Positions 15,993-26,088 of a stretch of DNA of 64,000 nucleotides are shown here, piece after piece. The notes under the pieces were generated by a model. The model was not told where the DNA came from. It worked only from the letters and a program-made list of their open reading frames with translations, and searched no databases. This DNA is from Shewanella livingstonensis (GTDB taxonomy: Bacteria; Pseudomonadota; Gammaproteobacteria; Enterobacterales; Shewanellaceae), in NCBI RefSeq assembly GCF_003855395.1, contig NZ_CP034015.1, positions 2,924,001-2,988,000 of the forward strand. Reading direction: 5' to 3'. The stretch's first letter is position 1. The number at the start of each line of letters is the position of its first letter. The translations under genes were made by a program, and so were the position numbers.

Positions 15993-17336
15993 TCAAATGT
16001 CATATTCAATTCTCTCAATATCCTTAAACAATGCTGCAACGTTTATATCTTTGCCGTAACGACTAAAAGTGATGTTTGGATTAGCGTGACCGACAATTTG
16101 AGCAACAATATGCTCACTGATATCCAGTTGCTTCATTTCATCGATAAACGTGTGTCTGAGGCCGTAGGCGGTTGGACGCTGGTTAGCTTGCATGCCTATC
16201 TCGGTTTGAAGTTTGGCGAGCTGTTTGCAGTAAGTTTTTGACCAATCTTCAATGATGCCGATAGGTTTATAATCAAACAGCTGGGTATGTGTTGATTTTC
16301 TTTGCTCAACAAACGCAATAAAGCCTAGCTCAAGCAAGTATTTGTGAATGGGCACATAACGTTTGGCATTTAGGTTCTTTAATCGTTGTACTGCACCACT
16401 ATCATCAACGCTAATGCAGTGTATGCCATCGATTAGTTTGATATCTCCAGGTTTGAGCTGGCAGGCTTCTGAAGGCCTTAAACCACCATAAAGCATTAAT
16501 CGGGTGACCCATTTGAAATCAATTGTTGAAACCTTGAATGATGAGCTGCGAAGTAGTCGTTTAAGTTCAATGTGCGTCCAGCGGTCTCTAGCTTGATTCG
16601 GTTTAGCTTTTGGTTTTTGACCGACAGTAACGCTTTCAAAGGGGTTGCTGGTGCAGTAGTTCATTAATTGGCACCACTTAAAGAACTGAAATATGGCAGC
16701 TAAGTACTCTTTATTGCTTTTGTAGCTTCGGCCTTGAGTTAGTAAAGCATCTCGATAGGTCATCGCATCAGCACTGGTGATGTCATGCACACATTTATAT
16801 TCAGCTTGAAGCTTGGTTTTAAGAATGGATTTTGATGATACGGTATCAATAAAATGCCGAGTACGCTGCTCAAGCTGCTTGATAGACAGCGGCCGAATGG
16901 CTGATTTTTGTTTTGAAATAATAAATGCGCTTAATGCTTCGTTTAACCCAATAACAGGCTTTGCTTGCGCCACAGAGGTAGTTTCACGATGCTGAGACAA
17001 TTTAGTCTCTCTAATGGGGATAGCATGAGGTTTTTGCGTGATGTTGAATGTAATATCAGGATCAGCTGCATCAAACTGAGCTCTAAGATTGTTAATGACC
17101 TCATCAACGTAGCGAATAAAGTCATTAATACGGGTTTGATGGTCAATAGACTTGATGATTTTTTTGAGTGCTCCGGCAACATCAATGTTACGGATGACTG
17201 CTTCTGCTCTGTCACGAGTGAGTAAGGAGACTTTTACGTCAAAGGGAAAGCCCTTGTCGCGTAAATATTTGGCTAAACAGATACGTGTAAAGTATACGTT
17301 GTTGGGTGCTCGATAAAGATACATTGTCTGAGTCAA
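15993..17336 (-). CDS. Tyrosine recombinase / site-specific integrase (island B, next to tRNA-Ser)
   Basis: This 447-residue integrase is the sister of the protein at 5335-6678, with about 20 scattered amino-acid differences. Examples are THIELKR for MHPELKR and the C-terminal end IERIEYDI for IEKIDYQI. All catalytic residues are kept: Arg in YGGLRPSEACQL, RH in YGLRHTF, His in VGHANPNITF and Tyr in FSRYGKDI. The start is 76 bp from the 3' end of an intact tRNA-Ser, and the gene points into the island, as expected for a tRNA-targeting integrase. It probably catalyses integration and excision at the tRNA 3' end. With two similar enzymes and two att copies present, either could mobilise one or both islands. 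Confidence 0.93.
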   Translation of the reverse strand: MTQTMYLYRAPNNVYFTRICLAKYLRDKGFPFDVKVSLLTRDRAEAVIRNIDVAGALKKIIKSIDHQTRINDFIRYVDEVINNLRAQFDAADPDITFNITQKPHAIPIRETKLSQHRETTSVAQAKPVIGLNEALSAFIISKQKSAIRPLSIKQLEQRTRHFIDTVSSKSILKTKLQAEYKCVHDITSADAMTYRDALLTQGRSYKSNKEYLAAIFQFFKWCQLMNYCTSNPFESVTVGQKPKAKPNQARDRWTHIELKRLLRSSSFKVSTIDFKWVTRLMLYGGLRPSEACQLKPGDIKLIDGIHCISVDDSGAVQRLKNLNAKRYVPIHKYLLELGFIAFVEQRKSTHTQLFDYKPIGIIEDWSKTYCKQLAKLQTEIGMQANQRPTAYGLRHTFIDEMKQLDISEHIVAQIVGHANPNITFSRYGKDINVAALFKDIERIEYDI

Positions 17337-17371
17337 TCCTTATGGAGAGCCCCTCAAACGCCAAAAACAAA

Positions 17372-17398
17372 AAAAGCCGTTGATAATCAACGGCTTTT
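17372..17398 (-). terminator. Rho-independent terminator of tRNA-Ser
   Basis: The 12-bp stem AAAAGCCGTTGA / TCAACGGCTTTT with a 3-base loop and a T tract on the minus strand lies 14 bases past the tRNA CCA end. Confidence 0.8.
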
Positions 17399-17411
17399 CT
17401 CGTATTTAATG

Positions 17412-17501
17412 TGGCGGAGGGATAGGGATTTGAACCCTAGAACGGGATAAACCGTTGCCGGTTTTCAAGACCGGTGCATTCGACCACTCTGCCATCCCTC
17501 C
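17412..17501 (-). tRNA. tRNA-Ser(UGA), target of the tandem islands
   Basis: On the minus strand the gene starts GGAGGGATGGCAGAGTGG and ends TATCCCTCCGCCA, with the CCA encoded. The acceptor stem GGAGGGA pairs with TCCCTCC. The anticodon stem-loop CCGGTCTTGAAAACCGG has anticodon TGA. A long variable arm (CAACGGTTTATCCCGTT) is the class II feature of serine tRNAs. The T arm contains GGTTCAAATCC. The total is 90 bases. The 3' end is shared with the island att site, so after integration the acceptor end is supplied by island DNA and remains functional. Confidence 0.96.
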
Positions 17502-17655
17502 GAGCGGGCGAATAATATGACAATGACCCTTTGGTGTAAAGCATAAATTGCAAATAACTCACCAACTGCTTATTAAATGCTCAGGATGAAATTTATACCT
17601 TCAATGGTTCATCATAACGTAATGTCTATATAAATTTATTTAATGGTTTTGACTA

Positions 17656-18506
17656 GGGGCTGTTGATCTTTCACATTGGCAGCCAAATTATAGAGCAAGC
17701 TAGAGCCAGCAGGCTTTCAAAATTAATTTTCAATTTATCATAGCGGGTCGCTATCGCTCTAAAATGCTTAAGCCGAGCAAAAGCATTTTCAACTAAATGC
17801 CGATATTTGTATAAACACCAATCGATATCGCCATTTCCTTGCTTCGAATTTTGTCTTCTAGGGATCACTGGCTTGGAACCACATTCACGCACTTTATCTC
17901 TAATCGCTTCACTGTCGTAGCCTTTGTCTGCAATAATAAAATGACTTTGTGGCAACAGTTCAATAAGGGCATTAGCTGCTTTACTATCATGAACTTCTCC
18001 ACCTGTAACAATGAATTCTATCGGTAAACCAAGCTATCTACCGCGAGATGGATTTTGCTTGTATTACCACCACGACTTAGCCCAATTGCTTGATTTTCAT
18101 CAGATGATGCACCTGAACTGTGTTGATGGGCTTTTACATAACTTCCATCAATAAATTCCCATTCAGTATCACTATTAGTCGATAATGTTTTGAACAGCCT
18201 GAGTAAAATACCTTTTCTTGACCACAGTAAAAAACGACGGTAAATGGTATTCCATAAGCCAAAATATTCAGGTAAATCTCGCCAAGGGCAGCCGACACGC
18301 AATCGGTAAAGGATCCCTTCCATCGTAAATCGATGCTCTTGCTTGTTATAAACTCTATCATCAAGCAGAATAGCTTTTAGCTTCGACCACATCTCATCAG
18401 TGAGCATTAATCGGGGCATGGTAATCTCGTTGTATTTGTTTTTGGCGAAGTGAATTATACGAGATTACCTTCTTCGCACAAAATTCAAACAAAGATCAAC
18501 AGCCCC
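17656..18506 (-). mobile_element. IS5-family (IS427-like) insertion sequence, frameshifted copy
   Basis: The ends are GGGGCTGTTGATCTTT at the left and its inverted copy AAAGATCAACAGCCCC at the right, flanked by TA on both sides (2-bp target duplication). It is 851 bp and essentially identical to the 852-bp copy at 58585-59436. The one-base difference lies inside the transposase gene. Confidence 0.92.
17671..18419 (-). pseudogene. IS5-family transposase broken by a one-base deletion
   Basis: The first 127 or so codons (18419 to 18030) match the intact protein at 58672-59421. At about 18032, AGCTATGG of the intact copy reads AGCTTGG here. The missing A shifts the frame, so the first part ends in VDSLVYR at 18018. 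The second part, with the catalytic region DKGYDSEAIRDKV and the C-terminal NAFARLKHFRAIATRYDK, lies in another frame from 17955. Family members sometimes use programmed frameshifting, but the intact sister copy shows that it is not needed here. It is therefore an inactive transposase gene, perhaps mobilised in trans. Confidence 0.9.
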
Positions 18507-18678
18507 TAACTAGACACTGAAAGTTAGCCAAAGATATTGCGTCTGTTAAGCCTCTAAAGCAGACATTAAATAGCGACAAACGTTATTAAACAGCCGATAT
18601 CAGCGACTTTGCTTGATTTGATAAGGGTTAATGTTTACCTTTACTGCAAGTTATATTGCCAATGCCAAGGATAGCGAG

Positions 18679-19581
18679 ATGCTTTCAGAACAAGCATTCG
18701 AGATGATAGATATTGTGGCCCGTGTGGGTAGTTTTACTGCCGCCGCCAATAAATTAAATAAAGTGCCGTCTGCGGTGAGCTATGCCATTAAACAGATTGA
18801 AGATGACTTAGGGGTCATACTGTTTGAGCGTCATCACCGTAGTGTTAGTTTAACCCCTGCTGGTGAACATTTTGTGGCGCAGTCGCGCGAAATCATGACT
18901 AAATTGAACAACATTAAACGTGATACCCAGAAAGTGGCCAATGGTTGGCGCCCTTCTTTATCCATTGCGATTGACAATATGGTGCGTGCTGACAAAATCA
19001 GCGGCTTAATTGCTGATTTTTATCGCCATTTCACCGACATTGAATTGATAATACGCTTAGAAGTTTATAATGGCGTGTGGGAAGCATTGTCTACTGGCAA
19101 GAGTGATATTGCCATTGGTGCAACCTCAAGCATTCCAGTAGGTGGCACATTTAAATCCCGTGATATGGGGATGATCCAATGGTCATTTTTAGTCGGTAAA
19201 AACCATCCTCTAGCCAAAGCTGAGCATGCATTAACCGATGAAGAATTATTGCAATATCCGTCAATATGCCTACAAGATACCGCACATAATATTGCTCATC
19301 GACCTAATTGGTTATTGAATAATCAACGTAGAATTGTAGTACCCGATTGGATAAGAGCAATAAATTGCTTTAGAGAAGGCTTAGGTGTGGGCTATATGCC
19401 ATATCATTTGGCTGATATTTTTATTAAAGCCGGTGCGCTAATAGAAAAACAACTCGCCACCCCAAAGCAAGACACCGCCTGCTGTTTAGCTTGGAACATC
19501 GCCAATATGACGCCTGCTATGCAATGGGTATTAGATCATCTCGGCGACACCGATAAACTAAAAAAAGAGTGGCTTAGTTAA
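18679..19581 (+). CDS. punR: LysR-family regulator, PunR-like (purine transport regulator)
   Basis: This is a 300-residue LysR-type protein. The N-terminal winged helix-turn-helix spans residues 1-60 (FEMIDIVARVGSFTAAANKL, then VPSAVSYAIKQIEDDLGV). The effector-binding domain follows from about residue 90. Residues such as VANGWRPSLSIAIDNMVR, FYRHFTDIEL and IAIGATSSIPVGG are close to E. coli PunR (YdhB), the activator of the purine exporter/importer gene punC; this is from memory of that protein. I prefer the ATG at 18679 to 18631 because AAGGA precedes it at good spacing and PunR also starts there. No punC-like transporter follows, so the target may lie elsewhere. The next gene is yccA in the same direction, more than 200 bp away. 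Confidence 0.82.
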   Translation: MLSEQAFEMIDIVARVGSFTAAANKLNKVPSAVSYAIKQIEDDLGVILFERHHRSVSLTPAGEHFVAQSREIMTKLNNIKRDTQKVANGWRPSLSIAIDNMVRADKISGLIADFYRHFTDIELIIRLEVYNGVWEALSTGKSDIAIGATSSIPVGGTFKSRDMGMIQWSFLVGKNHPLAKAEHALTDEELLQYPSICLQDTAHNIAHRPNWLLNNQRRIVVPDWIRAINCFREGLGVGYMPYHLADIFIKAGALIEKQLATPKQDTACCLAWNIANMTPAMQWVLDHLGDTDKLKKEWLS

Positions 19582-19795
19582 GCCACTTTTGCAAAATAAG
19601 TTTTTGTTAATAACATTACTTATACAAACGTTTATGTTAAATTAGCAACTATTAAGATGATGTTTGTTATGAATTAATTTTTGTTTAATGTACATTGCTT
19701 ACGCTATATAAAAGGATTTAGCTTCAGAGTGAGATATTCTTGTGAAAGATATTTTTCTCGTTGAGCAAATCATGAGTTAACACCTGGAGACGATA

Positions 19796-20455
19796 ATGAA
19801 TCAACAATCAGTTATATCACCTAGTCTATCGACTACTGATGTCAACAAAATGCTAAAAAACACTTATATGCTTCTGGCGATGACATTGGCATTTTCTGCT
19901 GTCACTGCTGGTGTAGCCATGGCAATCAACCTTGGTCCGATGATGTCATTAGGCTTATCGCTTGGTAGCTTAGTATTATTATTTGTAACCCTTAAAAAAG
20001 CCGACAGTTCTGCGGCTATCTTTTGGGTATTTGCCTTTACAGGTATGCAAGGCGCGTCACTTGGTTACATCCTTAATCATTATGCTGGTATGGCAAATGG
20101 TCCTGGGTTAATTATGCAGGCGTTAGGCTTAACCTCTATCATTTTCGTGTCGCTTTCAGCGTATGCATTAACTACTAAGAAAGACTTCTCATTTATGGGT
20201 GGCTTCTTATTTGCGGGTTTATTAGTGATGATCGGTGCTATGGTCATTAATATATTCGTCGGTAGCTCAATTTTATTTATGGCAATGAATGCAGGTATTG
20301 CATTGCTAATGACCGGTTTCATTCTGTATGACACCAGCCGTATCGTGAATGGCGGCGAAACAAACTACGTTCGTGCGACCATTTCATTGTACTTAGACTT
20401 TTTGAACTTGTTCATAAGCCTGCTACATTTAATGGGTATTGGCCGCGACGACTAA
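19796..20455 (+). CDS. yccA: Bax inhibitor-1/YccA family inner-membrane protein
   Basis: The 219-residue protein has seven hydrophobic segments, the mark of the BI-1/TMBIM family. The signature stretch near the C-terminus is ALLMTGFILYDTSRIVNGGETNYVRATISLYLDFLNLF, where Asp residues of the pH sensor are seen in LYDTS and YLDF. E. coli YccA interacts with the FtsH protease and modulates degradation of membrane proteins such as SecY. The start has a GGAGA ribosome-binding site. The gene is followed by a terminator and then the tus cluster; yccA next to tusE is a known arrangement in enterobacteria. Confidence 0.92.
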   Translation: MNQQSVISPSLSTTDVNKMLKNTYMLLAMTLAFSAVTAGVAMAINLGPMMSLGLSLGSLVLLFVTLKKADSSAAIFWVFAFTGMQGASLGYILNHYAGMANGPGLIMQALGLTSIIFVSLSAYALTTKKDFSFMGGFLFAGLLVMIGAMVINIFVGSSILFMAMNAGIALLMTGFILYDTSRIVNGGETNYVRATISLYLDFLNLFISLLHLMGIGRDD

Positions 20456-20489
20456 TCGTCGATAGAGTTCAGCAGCAAATTACGTTAAA

Positions 20490-20517
20490 ATGACCCTACA
20501 TTAGGGTCATCTTTTTT
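20490..20517 (+). terminator. Rho-independent terminator between yccA and tusD
   Basis: ATGACCCTA-CAT-TAGGGTCAT with a following T run (20512-20517). It ends only three bases before the tusD start codon, which leaves no room for a promoter or a normal ribosome-binding site for tusD. Confidence 0.8.
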
Positions 20518-20520
20518 ATA

Positions 20521-20910
20521 ATGAGCAAATTCATCATTCAAGTAAACGGTAGCGTTTATGGCTCTACAGCCAGTTTTCGCGCGTTATCATTTTGCCAAAG
20601 TGCATTAGCTAATGGCCATCAGATTATCAACGTCTTTTTCTATCAAGATGGTGTAACCAACAGTAGCGCCCTCACCTGTCCTGCATCTGACGAAATAGAT
20701 ATGCATTCCAATTGGCAATCCTTGTCATTGCAATATGCGATACCACTAACTAATTGCGTTTCAGCTGCATTGAGGCGTGGTGTATTGTCACCACAAGATG
20801 CAACCGAGAATGGCAAACCACAATGGAATAGCAGTGATGCATTTACCATGGGCGGTTTAGGTGAATTAGTGGTCGGTATTGAACACGCTGACAGATTAAT
20901 TAGCTTTTAA
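20521..20910 (+). CDS. tusD: Sulfurtransferase complex subunit TusD
   Basis: The 129-residue DsrE-family protein is the right length for TusD. The conserved catalytic Cys is in IPLTNCVSAALRRGV (about residue 79). YGSTASFRAL and the helix LANGHQIINVFFYQDGV are family features. The C-terminal GLGELVVGIEHADRLISF fits. TusD receives persulfide sulfur from TusA and passes it to TusE in the 2-thiouridine pathway for tRNA wobble uridines (MnmA). It forms a hexamer with TusC and TusB. The ATG lies directly after the T run of the yccA terminator, so expression may depend on read-through or on a promoter inside yccA. Confidence 0.95.
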   Translation: MSKFIIQVNGSVYGSTASFRALSFCQSALANGHQIINVFFYQDGVTNSSALTCPASDEIDMHSNWQSLSLQYAIPLTNCVSAALRRGVLSPQDATENGKPQWNSSDAFTMGGLGELVVGIEHADRLISF

Positions 20911-20929
20911 TGTTTGGGTGGACTAGGCA

Positions 20930-21286
20930 ATGAAATCACTAGTGATTATTTTTAGACATGCACCATTGGGCACCACGAGTACCCGTGAAGGGCTGGATTT
21001 TGCCATGCTCAGTGCTAGCTTTGAACAACAGGTGAGTATTGTATTTACTAATGAAGCGGTATTGCATTTATTGGCAGGCCAAGCCCCCGAGCAAGCAGGC
21101 TCTAAAGATTATGTGTCAGCATTTAAAGCACTGTCACTTTATGATATAGACACTGTATTAGTTTGTGCAGAGTCAATGACCACATTAGGGTTACAAGCTG
21201 ATGAACTGAGCATTAGTGCCACCATCGTTGCGCCGCAGGCAATAACTGACGCCCTACAAGCCGCAGACGAGGTATTAGTATTTTGA
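20930..21286 (+). CDS. tusC: Sulfurtransferase complex subunit TusC
   Basis: This is a 118-residue DsrE/DsrF-like protein between tusD and tusB. The N-terminal strand KSLVIIFRHAPLGTTSTREGLDFAM and helix are typical of TusC, as is the C-terminal QAADEVLVF. It is a structural partner in the TusBCD heterohexamer with no active cysteine needed. The stop codon overlaps the start of tusB (TTGA), so translation is coupled. Confidence 0.94.
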   Translation: MKSLVIIFRHAPLGTTSTREGLDFAMLSASFEQQVSIVFTNEAVLHLLAGQAPEQAGSKDYVSAFKALSLYDIDTVLVCAESMTTLGLQADELSISATIVAPQAITDALQAADEVLVF

Positions 21287-21588
21287 TATTACACCATATC
21301 CAAACATCAGTAATGACTGACGACGCCTTAAGCACTTGCTTGCGATACATTCACCCTAGTGACAGCATTTTATTGTCTAGCGATGCAGTGAATTGTTTAT
21401 TACAGATTCAGTGGCAACAACGTCTTGCCAATATTCGCCTATTTGTACTGCACGATGATGTGGTTGCAAGAGGTTTAGCTGAACGCTTGATGATGTTAGC
21501 CACTAAAGTTGTGGCTAGTTTGGAGATTATTGATTATGGCCAATTTGTTGAACAGTCTTTATTACACGATAAGGTATTAACGTGGTAA
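21283..21588 (+). CDS. tusB: Sulfurtransferase complex subunit TusB
   Basis: The 101-residue DsrH-family protein has the family pattern LHHIQTS...[22 protein letters not shown] and ends in the typical [18 protein letters not shown]. Translation probably starts at a TTG overlapping the tusC stop. The end overlaps the GTG start of tusE by a few bases. It is part of the TusBCD complex in the sulfur relay for tRNA 2-thiolation. Confidence 0.93.
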   Translation: MILHHIQTSVMTDDALSTCLRYIHPSDSILLSSDAVNCLLQIQWQQRLANIRLFVLHDDVVARGLAERLMMLATKVVASLEIIDYGQFVEQSLLHDKVLTW

Positions 21589-21920
21589 ATTTTTTTGAAT
21601 TTAATGGTTTGCAAATTGAAACCGATCATCAAGGTTATTTAAAGCATATCAATGATTGGCAAGAGCCAATGGCAGTGGTTCTTGCCGCAACTGAGAAGAT
21701 TGAGTTAACTGAGCAGCACTGGGAAGTTATCCATTTTGTGCGTGATTTTTATCTAGAGTACAAGACGAGTCCGGCTATTCGAGTATTAGTGAAAGCTATC
21801 GGTCAGCGTTTAGGGGCGGATAAAGGTAACTCGAAATACTTGTATACCTTGTTCCCAATTGGCCCTGCTAAACAAGCCACCAAAATTGCCGGGTTACCCA
21901 AACCGGCCAAATGCTTATAA
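21582..21920 (+). CDS. tusE: Sulfur relay protein TusE (DsrC family)
   Basis: The 112-residue DsrC-type protein has the conserved swinging C-terminal arm ending [10 protein letters not shown], where the penultimate Cys carries the persulfide. [38 protein letters not shown] and [19 protein letters not shown] are family hallmarks. TusE takes sulfur from TusD and hands it to MnmA. It starts at a GTG inside the end of tusB and closes the tusDCBE operon, which is followed by a strong terminator. Confidence 0.95.
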   Translation: MVNFFEFNGLQIETDHQGYLKHINDWQEPMAVVLAATEKIELTEQHWEVIHFVRDFYLEYKTSPAIRVLVKAIGQRLGADKGNSKYLYTLFPIGPAKQATKIAGLPKPAKCL

Positions 21921-21931
21921 TGATACTATTT

Positions 21932-21967
21932 AAAAAGCCCGCTTAAGAAACCTTAAGCGGGCTTTTT
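21932..21967 (+). terminator. Rho-independent terminator of the tusDCBE operon
   Basis: AAAAAGCCCGCTTAAG and its complement form a 16-bp stem with a 4-base loop and flanking A and T runs, so it could also act on the minus strand. Confidence 0.9.
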
Positions 21968-22420
21968 AAATCTACACATTCATCTTTTACAAAGAGGGTT
22001 ATTAAGGAAAACGTTTTCTACCACTATTAATGCTGCTTGAGCTAGTTCAACAATTAACAACAAGATGAAAATGAAGATAACTGATAACTAACCTGAGCTC
22101 GGGATAATAAACGCCTTTCAAACAGTCCTTTGTCCTGCTAACTGTTGAATCGACTTACAATAGACTCGCTATTGACGCGTTAATTCGCCTTGTTAGCAGA
22201 ACAAATGACAAGCTTGAAAGTGAGCTTGGTTAGCATGTTAATTTTAAATAGCGAAGTTAACGACAACATAGAAGCCAAAATATGTAATGCGATCAAACTT
22301 GTTATATTGCGAGTTTATACCTTAGCGGGTTAGCTAAAAATCTAAACAGTTTAATATTCTGTAGCAAGAACCAATACACTAGCCACAGCGTAAATGAACT
22401 GCGGCTAGCGACAAATAGGT
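21968..22420. other. Intergenic region between convergent tusE and serS
   Basis: There is no gene with family resemblance. Several loose short repeats (for example AATTAACAACAAGATGAAAATGAAG near 22051) are not clearly structured. No RNA gene was recognised. Confidence 0.4.
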
Positions 22421-23725
<1,305 letters not shown>

Positions 23726-24100
23726 TTAAACGCGAGAAAATATAAGTTGTTGGCCTACATACACCATAAATAAACATAAGGTGACATTCAACAACACATT
23801 TAATATAGCTTTATGCCATAAGCCTTCTTGCAACAGCAGTAAGGTTTCATTTGAGAAAGTCGAAAAGGTGGTTAATGCGCCCAATAGGCCAATGCCAATA
23901 AGCGCTTTAATTTCAGGGCTAATATGACTCAACTGCCCTAGCGCATAAACTACGCCCATTAAAAACGATCCCAATAGATTGACTAACAGTGTACCAAAAG
24001 GAAAACTGCTTCCAAATAGCTGGATCATAAAAATTGAAAGAAGATAGCGTAAAACAGCACCAATTGACCCACCTAATGCCACCAAGAACACATTAGTCAT
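23726..24100 (-). CDS. crcB: Fluoride efflux channel Fluc/CrcB
   Basis: The product is about 124 residues from the ATG at 24100, which overlaps the rarA stop; the frame extends nine codons upstream but the family N-terminus is [19 protein letters not shown]. Four membrane helices are seen. Conserved features are [27 protein letters not shown] and TTFSTFSNE, whose Phe residues line the fluoride pores and whose Gly-Ala-Thr region binds the central sodium. The protein works as a double-barrelled antiparallel dimer that lets fluoride leave the cell. No fluoride riboswitch was recognised upstream, since rarA is directly joined. Confidence 0.93.
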   Translation of the reverse strand: MTNVFLVALGGSIGAVLRYLLSIFMIQLFGSSFPFGTLLVNLLGSFLMGVVYALGQLSHISPEIKALIGIGLLGALTTFSTFSNETLLLLQEGLWHKAILNVLLNVTLCLFMVYVGQQLIFSRV

Positions 24101-25427
24101 AGCGTTTGTCCTCGCTTTGTTGATCAAGCTGGGTTAATTGCGCCAATTTATCTTGAATGCGTTTCTCAAAGCCTCTGTTGCTGGGCTGATAAAACTGGCT
24201 GTGCTGTAATGATTCTGGGAAGTAATTTTCGCCGGCAGCATATGCCGCAGATTCATTATGAGCATAGCGATATTCTTTACCAAAACCGATTTCTTTCATC
24301 AATTTTGTAGGTGCATTACGTAAGTGATTCGGCACTGGCTCATGCCCTGTTTGCTTAGCTAACTCACGTGCTGTATTGAATGCACTATAAACGGCATTAC
24401 TCTTAGGTGCACTGGCTAAATATAACACGGCTTGCGCAATGGCTCGCTCGCCTTCCGCGGGGCCGATACGGTGATAACAGTCCCACGCATTGAGTGCTAC
24501 GGTCATGGCCACTGGGTCAGCATTACCTATATCTTCTGAGGCAATAGCTAATAAACGCCGTGCGACATACAAAGCATCGCCGCCGCCTTCTAAAATACGG
24601 CAATACCAATATAAAGCGGCATCGGGCGCAGAGCCACGCACAGACTTATGTACCGCAGAAATTAAATCGTAAAATTGATCGCCGTTCTTATCATAACCTG
24701 CGGCTTGGTGCCCAGCGACTTGGGTGAGCATTTCGGTGGTAAAGGCTCCTGCATCTGTGACTAAATCGCTCATTAACTCCAATAAGTTTAAGGCTTTGCG
24801 AGCATCACCATCGCTAATGTCGGCTAATTGTTTAGCCACATCGGCAGGTAATGTTAACTGACGTTTGCCCAAACCACGTTCAACATCGGTTAGCGCCTGG
24901 GTAACAATTAAGTTTATTTCGTCAGAACTTAGGCGATTAATAAGGTAAACGCGCGCCCGTGATAGTAAGGCGTTGTTGATTTCAAATGAGGGGTTTTCGG
25001 TAGTTGCGCCAATAAAAATAACCGTACCGTCTTCAATAAAAGGTAAAAAGGCATCTTGCTGACTTTTATTAAAGCGGTGCACTTCATCAACAAACAACAA
25101 AGTACGTTGACCACGACTTTGAGCGATAGCCTTGGCTTGTTCTATGGCGGCGCGAATATCTTTCACACCCGATGTTACCGCAGAAATACGTTCGACATGC
25201 GCATTAGCGTAATGAGCAATGAGCTCTGCTAAGGTCGTTTTTCCGGTACCGGGAGGGCCCCAGAGTAACATTGAGTGCGCTCGATTTGCCTCGAGCGCCT
25301 TACGTAGCGGTTGCCCTTCACCTAATAAGTGTGCCTGACCAACGTACTCACTAATTTCCCTTGGGCGCATACGCGCAGCCAAGGGGCGAAAATCTGGGGC
25401 AAAATCGAAACCTAAGTTAGCCATCAA
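24093..25427 (-). CDS. rarA: Replication-associated recombination protein A (AAA+ ATPase)
   Basis: The 444-residue RarA/MgsA/WRNIP1-family protein has Walker A in [17 protein letters not shown] (about residue 55), Walker B in [20 protein letters not shown], sensor 1 in [13 protein letters not shown], and the Arg-finger region [11 protein letters not shown]. The C-terminal MgsA domain (from about 260) contains [23 protein letters not shown] and the SEDIGNADP signature. RarA acts at stalled replication forks. The gene overlaps crcB by 8 bases at the end and follows lolA by 5 bases, so lolA-rarA-crcB-serS are likely cotranscribed. Confidence 0.96.
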   Translation of the reverse strand: MMANLGFDFAPDFRPLAARMRPREISEYVGQAHLLGEGQPLRKALEANRAHSMLLWGPPGTGKTTLAELIAHYANAHVERISAVTSGVKDIRAAIEQAKAIAQSRGQRTLLFVDEVHRFNKSQQDAFLPFIEDGTVIFIGATTENPSFEINNALLSRARVYLINRLSSDEINLIVTQALTDVERGLGKRQLTLPADVAKQLADISDGDARKALNLLELMSDLVTDAGAFTTEMLTQVAGHQAAGYDKNGDQFYDLISAVHKSVRGSAPDAALYWYCRILEGGGDALYVARRLLAIASEDIGNADPVAMTVALNAWDCYHRIGPAEGERAIAQAVLYLASAPKSNAVYSAFNTARELAKQTGHEPVPNHLRNAPTKLMKEIGFGKEYRYAHNESAAYAAGENYFPESLQHSQFYQPSNRGFEKRIQDKLAQLTQLDQQSEDKRYD

Positions 25428-25432
25428 ACAAC

Positions 25433-26077
25433 CTAATTAGCTTGCTTTAATCGTTGGTCATCTATATCAACATCATCAGGTACAGCAAACTTAAATATAT
25501 TGGCTTCGTTCGCTTTTACTGTGCGCTGCTCGGTAAGCGAAAATTGGCTTAGATTACCTTGCTCATCCGTTAAGTTAAATTTAACTAGCTGACTAGATTC
25601 AAAACATACACTTACCGCTACAACATTGCTATTGAGCTTTTTAGGTTGGATATCAAAACAACTGGATTTAGGATTAACAACACGTTTACTCACTGAGTAT
25701 TTATCCCAGGTGGCTTGATCTCGATGCACTAACAAAGCCATTGGCGACGCATCAACCGCTTGGGCAACATCCATTACGGTCACTTCTTCAGCAAAGGGAT
25801 TATAGATCCACAAATTAACGCCATCGGCCACAATCAATGATTCATCTGGCTGAGTTAAATGCCAATAAAATTGATTCGGATACGCTAGCGCAAATACACC
25901 GCTGCCGGTTTGGATTGGCTTATTATTAATGTCGGTCACTTGTTGGGTAAATGTCGCATGCAAGCTATCAATATTAGATAACTTTGCGCGTAATTCAGTT
26001 GCATCATCGGCCATCGCCGCAAAGCAACTTAAACTGGTTGTCAATAATAGGCTTAATACAGCAAAACGTTTATTCAT
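25433..26077 (-). CDS. lolA: Outer-membrane lipoprotein carrier protein LolA
   Basis: The product is about 214 residues with a signal peptide ([20 protein letters not shown], cleavage near AMA-DD). The periplasmic domain starts [23 protein letters not shown] and continues [44 protein letters not shown], which is LolA throughout. LolA takes lipoproteins from LolCDE and delivers them to LolB. Three ATG codons follow one another; the third gives the best spacing to AGGA. The gene sits 11 bp downstream of ftsK, the conserved ftsK-lolA-rarA order of gammaproteobacteria. Confidence 0.95.
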   Translation of the reverse strand: MNKRFAVLSLLLTTSLSCFAAMADDATELRAKLSNIDSLHATFTQQVTDINNKPIQTGSGVFALAYPNQFYWHLTQPDESLIVADGVNLWIYNPFAEEVTVMDVAQAVDASPMALLVHRDQATWDKYSVSKRVVNPKSSCFDIQPKKLNSNVVAVSVCFESSQLVKFNLTDEQGNLSQFSLTEQRTVKANEANIFKFAVPDDVDIDDQRLKQAN

Positions 26078-26088
26078 CATCATTCCTA

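Larger units (their letters stand above)
15757..17438. repeat. Copy B of the 1.68-kb integrase/att segment, also present at 5098-6780
   Basis: This copy ends in the real tRNA-Ser gene and so represents the original target junction. It includes the non-coding repeats (TCGCA...TGCGA, TTTCGCT...AGCGAAA, TTGGCAGT...ACTGCCAA between about 15815 and 15945), the integrase gene, the terminator and the tRNA 3' end. Substitutions relative to copy A are spread throughout. Confidence 0.85.
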
